Positions 44,152-51,783 of a stretch of DNA of 64,000 bases are shown in pieces. The DNA comes from Limisphaerales bacterium (GTDB lineage: Bacteria > Verrucomicrobiota > Verrucomicrobiia > Limisphaerales > SXTU01). The notes beneath the pieces were generated by a model, which saw only the letters and a list, made by a program, of their open reading frames with translations, was not told the origin of the DNA and made no database searches. Position numbers and translations under genes: made by a program. The stretch covers positions 1 through 64,000 of the forward strand of contig WRPG01000041.1 in NCBI GenBank assembly GCA_009773355.1, given 5' to 3'. The stretch's first letter is position 1, and every line of letters starts with the position of its first letter.

Positions 44152-44730
44152 TTAAGTCCGGCGCTGCCGCCAGACCTCGACGATGTGGTATGGCCCCGGC
44201 TCACCACGCATGGGCTGGCCGAGCACCTCCAGCGTGGGCGCGAGGGCGAAGGCTTCCTCGGCGGTTTCCAAGAGGAAATAGCGGTTGATCGGGACTTCGG
44301 CAGCGAGCCCGTTGCATGACAATGGAGAGTGTCCAAAAAACGAGTGGTCAAGCTCCCATGACACGACATCGTAGCCAAGCTTCGCAAAGGAACTGTCCAT
44401 GGGGATCGGCTTCACCGTGGGAATGGAATAACTTTGCCGGGAGCCAAGAACGTAACGCACTGGATATGTCCAATAGGCGAACAGATCACACTGCGGATGC
44501 AACTCGGCCTCCATAATGCTCCATGCCAATTCCGGGGTGTCGTAAACCCGCATCCCATTGTCTCGCCAGTCGAAAAGCTCATCAAATCCCTGCGGCACGC
44601 TGCACTGGGCGACGCTGCAAATGGAATCAACACCTGCCGGTTTGGCATTGCGCCATTCTGGGCGCTCTGCCTTGGGCCGAGCGAAGTAGCCAATGAGCGT
44701 CGGCTCCGGGATGTCCGCCGTGGCTTTCAC
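44152..44730 (-). CDS. Hypothetical protein, translationally coupled to a frameshifted sulfatase
   Basis: This 192-residue protein is not recognised. It is aromatic and acidic (FAYWTYPVRYVLGSRQSY, GYDVVSWELDHSFFGHSPLS), with no signal peptide, membrane helix or catalytic motif. Lower GC and unlike codon use suggest transfer. It starts at GTG 44730, overlapping the sulfatase C-terminal stop by GTGA, and ends in the arm of a palindrome. The last residues VEVWRQRRT are basic. Confidence 0.6.
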   Translation of the reverse strand: MKATADIPEPTLIGYFARPKAERPEWRNAKPAGVDSICSVAQCSVPQGFDELFDWRDNGMRVYDTPELAWSIMEAELHPQCDLFAYWTYPVRYVLGSRQSYSIPTVKPIPMDSSFAKLGYDVVSWELDHSFFGHSPLSCNGLAAEVPINRYFLLETAEEAFALAPTLEVLGQPMRGEPGPYHIVEVWRQRRT

Positions 44731-45332
44731 TTGTTCTTCCCGCCCGAGGTGACGAACTCCTCGCGGCTGAGGAACCCGTCTTTGTTCGTGTCGAACTGCG
44801 GGAAGCGGGCGGGGGCCTTGTCGGGGTCGGGCTGGTTGGCGAGGAATTCCTCGCGGGAGAGCTTGCCGTCCTTGTTCTTGTCGCGGGAGTCGAACATGGC
44901 GTTGCGGTCCTGCTTGCCCTTCGCGGGCGCGGCCTTCGCATCAGCCTGCTTGGCAGCGGCGGCGCTGATTTGCGGCTTGGCTTCGGGATGTTTCGCCAGC
45001 AGCGCGCGGAGTCGGGCGATGACTTCGGGCTGCTCGGCGGCGAGGTTCTTGGTTTCCAACGGGTCGGCTTGGTAGTCGTAGAGTTCCAGTTCGGCGGTGG
45101 CGGCCGGCGCGCCCGGCTTCTTCCATTCGACGAGGCGGTGGCGCTCGGTGCGGATGGCGCGGCCCAGCACGCTGCCCTTGTCCGGCGCGCTGCGCGGATA
45201 GACGTGGATGGCGTGGTCGCGGTGCGGCGCGGCGGGGTCGCGCAACGTGGCGGCGAAGCTGCGTCCGTCCAGACCGGCGGGGGCGCAGGCCGGCGAGTTC
45301 CGCGAGCGTGGGATAGATGTCCACGGTCTCAA
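44727..45332 (-). CDS. Frameshifted sulfatase, C-terminal part with two EF-hands
   Basis: This frame continues the sulfatase C-terminal sub-domain. The homologous part begins at about 45290 (PAGLDGRSFAATLRDP) and runs through IRTERHRLVEWKKPG and YDYQADPLETKNLA. It then adds two canonical EF-hand loops, DKNKDGKLSREEF and DTNKDGFLSREEF, and ends GGKNK. EF-hands bind Ca2+ and are an unusual extension for a sulfatase. The N-terminal part is in another frame. Sequence upstream of 45290 in this frame is not protein-like. Whether this is a pseudogene, sequencing error or programmed shift cannot be told from one copy. Confidence 0.8.
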   Translation of the reverse strand: MRPWTSIPRSRNSPACAPAGLDGRSFAATLRDPAAPHRDHAIHVYPRSAPDKGSVLGRAIRTERHRLVEWKKPGAPAATAELELYDYQADPLETKNLAAEQPEVIARLRALLAKHPEAKPQISAAAAKQADAKAAPAKGKQDRNAMFDSRDKNKDGKLSREEFLANQPDPDKAPARFPQFDTNKDGFLSREEFVTSGGKNK

Positions 45333-46407
45333 CGAGCGAGGCAGTCTTCGCGCCAGCCTTCACGCCGGGGCCGGCGACAAGCACGGGGATGCGCGCGGCC
45401 TGCTCGTAATTCGTGTGCTTGCACCAGATGCCGTGGTCGCCGAGGTGCCAGCCGTGGTCACCCCACAGGACGACGATGGTGTTCGCTGCGAGACCGAGCT
45501 TGTCCAGCTCCGCGAGCACGCGGCCCGCCTGCGCGTCCATGTAGCTCGTCGCGGCATAGTAGCCGTGGATGAGCGTGCGCTGGAGGTCGTCGGGCAGCGT
45601 GCCCTTCGCCGGCATGTCCTTGTAGTTGCGCAGCTCGCCGCCGGATTGCGGCGCGTAGCTGGGCGCGCCGACGGGCGGCGTCTGCGGCTGCGCGAGCTTG
45701 AAGGTGTTGCGGTCATACAAATCCCAATACTTCTTCGGCGCGACGAAGGGCAGGTGCGGCTTGAGGAAGCCGACGGCGAGGAAGAACGGCTCGCCGGCTT
45801 TCGCCTTCGCCGCGCGGAGGCGTTCGATGGCCTCGTCGGCAATCATCCCGTCGCCATACTTGTTGTCCGGCACGTCGGCGGATTCGTAAGCCGCGCCGCG
45901 CGGGCCGAGCTTTGTGTCGCGCGCGCCCTCGGTGCTTTCCTTGAGCGCGTAGCCGCCGGCCTTGGACCGCCAGGACGGCACGCTCCACGAGTCCGCGTCG
46001 TCAATGTTCCCGTGGCCGGTGTGGAAAATCTTCCCCAGCCCCTCGGTGCGGTAGCCGTGCCGCTTGAAGAACTGCCCCACCGTCACCGCGCCCGGCGCGC
46101 CTTTGCGGAAGTGCGTGGGCAGGTCGTAGATGCCAAGCGTCTGCGGGCGCAGGCTGGTCATGAGCGAGTTGCGCGAGGGCGAGCAGACGGCCTGGTTGCA
46201 GAAGGCGCGGTTGAACTGCACGGCGCGCGCGGCGAGGCGGTCGAGGTTGGGCGATTTCGCGAGCGCGTCGCCGTAGCAGCCGAGCGCGGGCTTGAGGTCG
46301 TCCACGCAGATGAGGAGGACGTTGGGCCTGGCGGCGGCGAGGGAGTTCAACGCAAAGGCGCAAAGGACGCTGAGGAGTGCAAAGAGGGCGGAACGCAATG
46401 GCTTCAT
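44941..46407 (-). CDS. Frameshifted sulfatase, N-terminal catalytic part
   Basis: The first ~372 residues are a complete sulfatase catalytic core: signal peptide (ALFALLSVLCAFALNS, from the CGCAAAGG repeat), CVDDLKPALGCYGD, C75-S-P-S-R79 in AVCSPSRNSLMTS, WGDHGWHLGDHGIW. It is iduronate-2-sulfatase-like and close to the gene at 48046-49551. At about 45281-45290 the frame changes: the homologous paralogue has two more bases here (CCTGCCCGCGCCCGCC against CCTGCGCCCCCGCC). Downstream, this frame yields an Arg-rich sequence to 44941 that is not real protein. The correct continuation is in the 44727-45332 frame. Confidence 0.85.
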   Translation of the reverse strand: MKPLRSALFALLSVLCAFALNSLAAARPNVLLICVDDLKPALGCYGDALAKSPNLDRLAARAVQFNRAFCNQAVCSPSRNSLMTSLRPQTLGIYDLPTHFRKGAPGAVTVGQFFKRHGYRTEGLGKIFHTGHGNIDDADSWSVPSWRSKAGGYALKESTEGARDTKLGPRGAAYESADVPDNKYGDGMIADEAIERLRAAKAKAGEPFFLAVGFLKPHLPFVAPKKYWDLYDRNTFKLAQPQTPPVGAPSYAPQSGGELRNYKDMPAKGTLPDDLQRTLIHGYYAATSYMDAQAGRVLAELDKLGLAANTIVVLWGDHGWHLGDHGIWCKHTNYEQAARIPVLVAGPGVKAGAKTASLVETVDIYPTLAELAGLRPRRSGRTQLRRHVARPRRAAPRPRHPRLSAQRAGQGQRAGPRHPHRAPPPRRMEEAGRAGRHRRTGTLRLPSRPVGNQEPRRRAARSHRPTPRAAGETSRSQAANQRRRCQAG

Positions 46408-46463
46408 CGGCTCAGACTTTAACCACGGATGGGCACGGGTGAACACGGATTTTGTGACCGGTT

Positions 46464-46538
46464 GTAGCTCGACATTCCAATGTCGAGGGCTGCTCGCATG
46501 GCCAGCACCGCCAACTCGACATTGGAATGTCGAGCTAC
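46464..46538. repeat. Inverted repeat, family B, second copy
   Basis: The arms at 46464-46487 and 46515-46538 are perfect complements and identical to the copy at 31790-31865 apart from the 27-base spacer. It lies between divergent genes. The preceding bases (46419-46450) carry the ACCACGGATGGGCACGG simple repeat. Confidence 0.92.
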
Positions 46539-46589
46539 GTCTGCGCGTCGGAACTTGCCGAAACAGAACTCAACCGCCAATCATCGCCC

Positions 46590-47942
46590 ATGCTTACACG
46601 CCGTCTATCCTTCCTGCTCCGCAGCCTCGTGCTCGCCTCGTTGGCCCTCGCCGTCACCGCCTCCGCCCAGAAGGCTCCCTATGACGTGTTCCCGCCGGCG
46701 GACGCGCCTTACTTCCGCGTGCGCTACGAAGCGCCGGCGCAGCCCAAGCCGGGCGAACTGATTTTCCCGGTCAACTACACGGTTTGGATTCCGCCGGGCG
46801 TGAAGGCGTTGCGCGGCGTCGTGGTGCATCAGCACGGCTGCGGTGAAGGCTCGTGCAAGTCCGGCCTCACCGGCGCGTTCGACCTGCACTGGCAGGCGCT
46901 GGCGAAGAAGCACGACTGCGCGCTGCTCTCGCCCTCGTATGAGCAGCCGGACAAGGCCGACTGCCAGATGTGGTGTGACCCGCGCAACGGCTCCAGCGCC
47001 GCCTTCCAGAAATGCCTCGCGGACCTCGGCGCGAAGGCCGGCCATCCCGAGTTGGCGCGCGTGCCATGGGCGTTGTGGGGGCACAGCGGCGGCGGGCATT
47101 GGGCCGGCGGCATGACGCTGCTGCATCCGGAGCGCGTCGCCGCCGCGTGGCTCCGCTCCGGCGTGCCGCTGCTCAAGGCGGACCCCAACCGCGCCGGCAT
47201 CAAGGCCCACACCGTGCCGGACGCCGCGCTGCGCGTGCCCATCATGTGCAACCCCGGCACGAAGGAGGGCGTGACCGACAAGACCAACCGCTTCGCCGGC
47301 GTCTGGCCCGCGAACGAGGCGTTCTTCACCGAGGTGCGCGGCAAGGGCGGCCTCGTCGGCGTGGCGGTGGACCCGCTCACCGCCCACGAATGCGGCAACC
47401 AGCGTTACATGGCCATCGCGTGGCTCGACGCGTGCCTCGCCGTGCGGCTGCCGAAGCGATCCGGCGCGCCACTGAACCCGATGCCCACTGACAAAGCGTG
47501 GCTCGCGCCGCTGCTCGCGAAGGAGGCCGTGCCCGCCGCGAAGTTCACGGGCGACACGAAGCTGGCGGTCTGGCTCCCGAACGAGACCGTCGCCCGCGCG
47601 TGGATGCACTACGTGAAGGACACCGCGCTGCCCGACACCACACCGCCGCCCGCGCCCACGAACCTGCGCGTGACCGGCAATCAGCTCACCTGGCAGGCCG
47701 GGGCGGATTTGGAGAGCGGCCTCGCGGGCTTCATCATCGAGCGCGACGGCAAGGAAATCGCGAAACTGCCCGAGCAGCCGAAGAACCCGTTCGGTCGTCC
47801 CATCTTCCAAGGCCTGCAATACAGCGACACGCCCACGCAACCGCTCGTGCCGATGACCTTTACGGACAAAACCGCCGAGCCGGGCAAGCAGCACACCTAC
47901 CGCGTCATCGCGGTCAACACGGTGGGGCTGAAGTCGAAGTAG
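46590..47942 (+). CDS. Secreted alpha/beta hydrolase with C-terminal fibronectin-type region
   Basis: The 450-residue protein has a signal peptide ([19 protein letters not shown]). The hydrolase domain carries the nucleophile elbow [15 protein letters not shown] (Ser near 167) and a likely oxyanion segment [15 protein letters not shown] with a Cys pair. After about residue 350 comes a linker ([14 protein letters not shown]) and a fibronectin type III-like region with [16 protein letters not shown] at the end. Probably an exported esterase; six Cys suggest disulfides. The gene is divergent from the frameshifted sulfatase. Confidence 0.82.
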   Translation: MLTRRLSFLLRSLVLASLALAVTASAQKAPYDVFPPADAPYFRVRYEAPAQPKPGELIFPVNYTVWIPPGVKALRGVVVHQHGCGEGSCKSGLTGAFDLHWQALAKKHDCALLSPSYEQPDKADCQMWCDPRNGSSAAFQKCLADLGAKAGHPELARVPWALWGHSGGGHWAGGMTLLHPERVAAAWLRSGVPLLKADPNRAGIKAHTVPDAALRVPIMCNPGTKEGVTDKTNRFAGVWPANEAFFTEVRGKGGLVGVAVDPLTAHECGNQRYMAIAWLDACLAVRLPKRSGAPLNPMPTDKAWLAPLLAKEAVPAAKFTGDTKLAVWLPNETVARAWMHYVKDTALPDTTPPPAPTNLRVTGNQLTWQAGADLESGLAGFIIERDGKEIAKLPEQPKNPFGRPIFQGLQYSDTPTQPLVPMTFTDKTAEPGKQHTYRVIAVNTVGLKSK

Positions 47943-47947
47943 CGGGT

Positions 47948-48014
47948 GGAGCGCAGGTGTCCAACCTGCGCGTTCAGTGAGTAACACAACGCGCAGGATA
48001 GACTCCTGCGCTCC
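47948..48014. repeat. Inverted repeat between convergent genes (GGAGCGCAGG family)
   Basis: The arms at 47948-47974 and 47988-48014 (GGAGCGCAGGTGTCCAACCT against AGACTCCTGCGCTCC) pair at most positions. It starts 6 bases after the hydrolase stop and could also serve as a terminator for either gene. It has the same outline as the in-frame element at 7594-7661. Confidence 0.82.
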
Positions 48015-48045
48015 GTCGCGCTCATTCGTGGCAAGGAACTACTCC

Positions 48046-49551
48046 TTACCGCTTCGCTTTGCCAGCAGGTGAGCCGCCGGGCGGCACAGCCTCCGGATGC
48101 CGCGCGAGGATGCCCCGGAGTTGCGCAACCACAGCGGGCTGGGCCGCCGCGAGGTTCTTCGTCTCGCGCGGGTCTGTCTCGTAGTCGTAAAGCTCGAACT
48201 CCGCCGCGTCCGCTGGGGCTCCGGGCTTCTTCCATTCGACCAGCCGGTAACGCTCGGTGCGAATCGCGCGGCCCATGCGCTCGCCGCGCGGGTAGGCGTG
48301 ATACGCGTGGTCGCGGATGCGGCGGGCGGGATCGCGGAGGACGGGCACGAGGCTGAGGCCGTCGCGCGGTTGCGGGCCGGCGGGCGCGGGCAGGCCGGCG
48401 AGTTCGGCGAGCGTGGGGAAAACGTCCACGGTCTCGGCGGGCTGCCGCGTGGCGGAGCCGGGCCGGGTGACGCCGGGAGCGACGATGAGCAGCGGGGTGC
48501 GGTTGGCCTGCTCGTAGTTCGTGTGCTTGGTCCAGTAACCGTGGTCGCCGAGATGCCAGCCGTGGTCGCCCCAGAGGACGATGAGCGTGCTCTGCGCGAG
48601 GCCGAGGCGGTCCAGCTCGTCGAGCACGCGGCCAAGCTGCGCGTCCATGTAGCTCACGCAGGCGTAGTAGGCGTGGATGAGTTCGCGCTGCGTCTTTTCC
48701 TCGAGCAGGTTTTCCACGGAGAGCGGGTCGTAATTCACAATCTCGCCGCCGACCTTGCCCGCGTATTTCGGCGCGCCCTCGGGGTCGCGTTGGTCGGAGG
48801 CGAGGGCGAACTTCGCGGGGTCGTGCAGGTCGAAATACTTTTTTGGCGCGGTGAGGGGCAGGTGCGGCTTCACGAAACCGAGCGCGAGGAAGAACGGCGT
48901 GCCGCGCTCCTTCGCCGCGCGCAGACGCTGGATGCCCTCGTCCGCGATGCGCCCGTCGGCGTAGGCGCTGTCGGGCACATCGGAAATCTCGGTGGCCGCG
49001 CCGCGCGGGAGTTTGCTGATTTCGCCGAGGCGCTGGTTGGTGAAGAATGCTTCCTCGCGCGTGAGCTGGCCATTGGCGGAGTTCCTCGGGTCGAGATACT
49101 CGACGACCTTTTCCTTCACACTCGGCACGGACCACGAGGCGTCGTCGTCGCGGTTGCCGTGGCCGGTGTGGAGGATTTTTCCCACGGCCTCGGCGCGATA
49201 GCCGTGCCGCATGAAGTGCTGCGTCATCGTCACGGCGTCCGGCACGGCGTCGCGGAAGTTCCGGTTCAGGCTGTAAATGCCCAGCGAAGTCGAGCGCGAG
49301 CCGAGCAGCAGGTTGTTCCGCGACGGCGCGCAGACGGACTGGTTGCAAAACGCGAGGTCGAAGCGCATCCCGCGCGCGGCAACGCGGTCAATGTTCGGTG
49401 ACTTGGCGAGCGGGTCGCCATAACAGCCGAGCGCGGGCTTGAGGTCGTCCACGCAGAGCAGGAGGACGTTGGGTTTGGTCGCGGCGAAGAGGTTCAACGC
49501 AAAGACGCAGAGAGCGCAGAGGAGCGCAGAGAAGAACAGGCGAAGCTTCAT
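48046..49551 (-). CDS. Sulfatase, iduronate-2-sulfatase-like
   Basis: The 501-residue sulfatase has C74-A-P-S-R78 in SVCAPSRNNLLLG, metal site CVDDLKPALGCYG, and the second site WGDHGWHLGDHGYW. The signal core (FFSALLCALCVFALNLF) comes from the CGCAAAGACGCAGAG repeat. It is the closest paralogue of the frameshifted sulfatase at 44.7-46.4 kb and shows the intact LAELAGLPAPAG junction there. It is the last gene of a five-gene operon, its start overlapping the 129-aa gene by ATGA. Confidence 0.93.
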   Translation of the reverse strand: MKLRLFFSALLCALCVFALNLFAATKPNVLLLCVDDLKPALGCYGDPLAKSPNIDRVAARGMRFDLAFCNQSVCAPSRNNLLLGSRSTSLGIYSLNRNFRDAVPDAVTMTQHFMRHGYRAEAVGKILHTGHGNRDDDASWSVPSVKEKVVEYLDPRNSANGQLTREEAFFTNQRLGEISKLPRGAATEISDVPDSAYADGRIADEGIQRLRAAKERGTPFFLALGFVKPHLPLTAPKKYFDLHDPAKFALASDQRDPEGAPKYAGKVGGEIVNYDPLSVENLLEEKTQRELIHAYYACVSYMDAQLGRVLDELDRLGLAQSTLIVLWGDHGWHLGDHGYWTKHTNYEQANRTPLLIVAPGVTRPGSATRQPAETVDVFPTLAELAGLPAPAGPQPRDGLSLVPVLRDPARRIRDHAYHAYPRGERMGRAIRTERYRLVEWKKPGAPADAAEFELYDYETDPRETKNLAAAQPAVVAQLRGILARHPEAVPPGGSPAGKAKR

Positions 49552-49937
49552 GCTTGAAACGGTGGGTAAACCGTCACGGCGATCGTCGCCCTGAGTGCCG
49601 TGACGCGGGCCAAGGTTGCGGGTGAAATCTTGAGCGCGAGGGCTGGCTGCGTGTTGCCCGAAGCGATTCCGATGTCGAAAGTTCTTCGGCTGGCTTCGCT
49701 CCAAAGCCTAGCCACATTGGGCGGCATTGCCTCGAGCAGGTCGCAGAAGCGCGCGAGCAGTTGCTCCGGCGTCCGACGCGTGGTGACCAACTCCAACGCG
49801 GTTAGGAACTCCGCTCCCTGGCGGCCGCAGTAGAGCACGCTCACTTTCCTGTTCCCAAAGGACTTCACAAATCCGGTGAGGTCAGTTTTTGAATGCACTT
49901 CCAAATCCACGTTCAGAAACTGTGGTGGCGCGCTCAT
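49548..49937 (-). CDS. Uncharacterised 129-aa protein, copy 2 of a pair between sulfatases
   Basis: This protein is not recognised. It is soluble, has no signal and shares roughly three quarters of its residues by eye with the 131-aa gene at 51388-51783 (for example APPQFLNVDLEV, RKVSVLYC, RRTPEQLLARFCDLLEAMPP, RTFDIGI, LARVTAL). The alternating pattern suggests an alpha/beta fold. ATGA overlaps at both ends couple it to the sulfatases before and after, although it should stay in the cytosol while they are exported. Confidence 0.75.
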   Translation of the reverse strand: MSAPPQFLNVDLEVHSKTDLTGFVKSFGNRKVSVLYCGRQGAEFLTALELVTTRRTPEQLLARFCDLLEAMPPNVARLWSEASRRTFDIGIASGNTQPALALKISPATLARVTALRATIAVTVYPPFQA

Positions 49938-51391
49938 TGGGCTTTCTGTTTGGCCTTCTTCTTGCCATCGGCTTTCGGTGCGGGGGCTTGTGCGCCGAGC
50001 GCGGGGCCGTTGTCCGGCGGCATGGACTGGTGCCAGGCGAGCAGCGATTTGGTGAGGCGCGCGACGGTGTCCGGCTGCTGCGCGACGAGGTTCTTAGTCT
50101 CCGCGCGGTCGGTGGCGAGGTTGTAGAGCTGCGGCTGGGAGCCGTCGTAGTCGCAGAGGAGTTTCCAATCGCCTTCGCGCATGGCGAGGTCGGGCAGGCG
50201 GTCAGGCAGGTTTGGGCCGGCGGTTTTGCGGTCGGGCGGACGACGCCAGAAAATCGGCGCGGCGCGGGAGCTGGTGCTCTTGCCCAGTAGCACCGGCGAG
50301 AGGTTCTCGCCGTCGAAGGCCACATCGGCGGGCTTGGCAACTCCGGCGATGGACAGCAGCGACGGCGCGAGGTCGAAGGCCGCGAAGACGGAAGCTTCGT
50401 TGTGCGTGCCGGCTTTGCCCTTCTCGATGAGGCCCGGCCCCCATGCGATGAGTGGCGAGCGTGTGCCGCCTTCGTAAAGCGTCGTCTTCGTGCCGCGGAA
50501 CGGGCCCGCGCTGCCCGCGCCCGGCTCGGGGCCGTTGTCGGAGCAGACGAGGATGAGCGTGTTGTCGCGCAGCGCGGGCGTGGCGCGGACGTGGTCGAAG
50601 AGCTTGCCGAGCTGGCGGTCCATCGCTTCCAGCACGGCGAGGTAGAGGCCGCGCTTGCCTTCGCGCCACTGGTCCACGGGCGGCCAAAACGGACTGTGGA
50701 CGTCGTCGGGCCAGAGGTTCACGTAGAACGGTTTCCCGGCGGTGGCGGCGCGGTTCATGAAGGGAATCGCCGCGTCCACGAAGCCGCTGGTGATTTGCGA
50801 GCGCTGCATCCAGGTGACGAGCTTGCCGAGCCGCTCGGCGTCGGCCCAGATGCGGCCGGGCTGGGTGTCGCCGGGCTTGAGCGTGAGTGGCAGGAGCTTC
50901 GCGCCCATGCCCTCGAAGTTCGTGAGCGACTCGTCGAAGCCGTAATCTGAAATCGGCGGTGCGTCGTCCACGTCGCGCTGGCCGCCGAGGTGCCACTTGC
51001 CGAAATGACCGGTGGCGTAGCCGCTCTGCTGGAGCAGGCGCGCGAGCGTGGGGGCCTTCGGATCAAGCCACTGCGCGACGCCGCGACGCTCGTTGTCCGC
51101 GCGGTTGTTGAGGAACGACGTGATGCGCCAGCGGTGCGGATATTGCCCGGTCACGAGCGCGCACCGCGACGGCGAGCAGATGGGCGCGTTGACGTAGAAC
51201 TGCGAGAAGCGGAGGCCCTCGGCGGCGAGGCGGTCCACATTGGGCGTCTTCGCGTCCTTGTTCCCGAAGCATGAGAAATCGCCCCAGCCCATGTCGTCAA
51301 TGAACACGAGGATGATGTTGGGGCGCGGGGCGGCGTTGGATTGGCCACAAAGAACGCAAAGGAGCGCAAAGAGGGCGACGGCCGGTTTCAT
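49934..51391 (-). CDS. Sulfatase (arylsulfatase A-like)
   Basis: The 485-residue sulfatase has C72-S-P-S-R76 in PICSPSRCALVTG, metal site FIDDMGWGDFSCFG (30-43), KWHLGGQRDVDD and CSDNGPEPGAG. The signal peptide core (VALFALLCVLCGQSNA) derives in part from the ACGCAAAGGAGCGCAAAG repeat. The subfamily differs from the sulfatases on both sides (one iduronate-type). The Lys-rich tail (KADGKKKAKQKAQ) recurs in this window. ATGA overlaps join it to the 131-aa gene (upstream) and the 129-aa gene (downstream). Confidence 0.93.
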   Translation of the reverse strand: MKPAVALFALLCVLCGQSNAAPRPNIILVFIDDMGWGDFSCFGNKDAKTPNVDRLAAEGLRFSQFYVNAPICSPSRCALVTGQYPHRWRITSFLNNRADNERRGVAQWLDPKAPTLARLLQQSGYATGHFGKWHLGGQRDVDDAPPISDYGFDESLTNFEGMGAKLLPLTLKPGDTQPGRIWADAERLGKLVTWMQRSQITSGFVDAAIPFMNRAATAGKPFYVNLWPDDVHSPFWPPVDQWREGKRGLYLAVLEAMDRQLGKLFDHVRATPALRDNTLILVCSDNGPEPGAGSAGPFRGTKTTLYEGGTRSPLIAWGPGLIEKGKAGTHNEASVFAAFDLAPSLLSIAGVAKPADVAFDGENLSPVLLGKSTSSRAAPIFWRRPPDRKTAGPNLPDRLPDLAMREGDWKLLCDYDGSQPQLYNLATDRAETKNLVAQQPDTVARLTKSLLAWHQSMPPDNGPALGAQAPAPKADGKKKAKQKAQ

Positions 51392-51783
51392 AATTTGGAC
51401 GGATAGACGGTAATGGCGATGGTTGCGCCAAGTGCCGTAACTCTCGCCAATGTCTTGGGCGAAATGCGCAACGCGAGGTGTGGCTGCGCGTCGCCAGATT
51501 GGATGCCGATGTCGAACGTTCGCTGATTCGCCGCTCGCCAAAGGTTCGCCGCGCTGGGCGGCATCGCTTCGAGCAGGTCGCAGAAGCGCGCGAGCAGTTG
51601 CTCCGGTGTTCGGCGCATTGTGACCAACTCCAGAGCGGCGAAGAACGCCGCTCCCTGGCGGTCACAGTAGAGCACGCTCACTTTCCTGGTTCCGAAGGAT
51701 TTCGCAAATTCGGCGAGGTCAGCTTTTGAAAGCACTTCCAAATCCACGTTCAGAAACTGTGGTGGCGCGGGTTCTGGCTTCAT
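51388..51783 (-). CDS. Uncharacterised 131-aa protein, copy 1 of a pair between sulfatases
   Basis: This is the paralogue of the gene at 49548-49937, with a four-residue longer start (MKPEPAPPQFLNVDLEV). The conserved block RRTPEQLLARFCDLLEAMPP is the longest identical stretch. Features are the same: no signal, no membrane segment, no known motif; two Cys (YC and FC) are conserved in both copies. Overlaps of four bases at each end fix the start at ATG 51783. Its position within a sulfatase operon is the only hint of function. Confidence 0.75.
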   Translation of the reverse strand: MKPEPAPPQFLNVDLEVLSKADLAEFAKSFGTRKVSVLYCDRQGAAFFAALELVTMRRTPEQLLARFCDLLEAMPPSAANLWRAANQRTFDIGIQSGDAQPHLALRISPKTLARVTALGATIAITVYPSKL

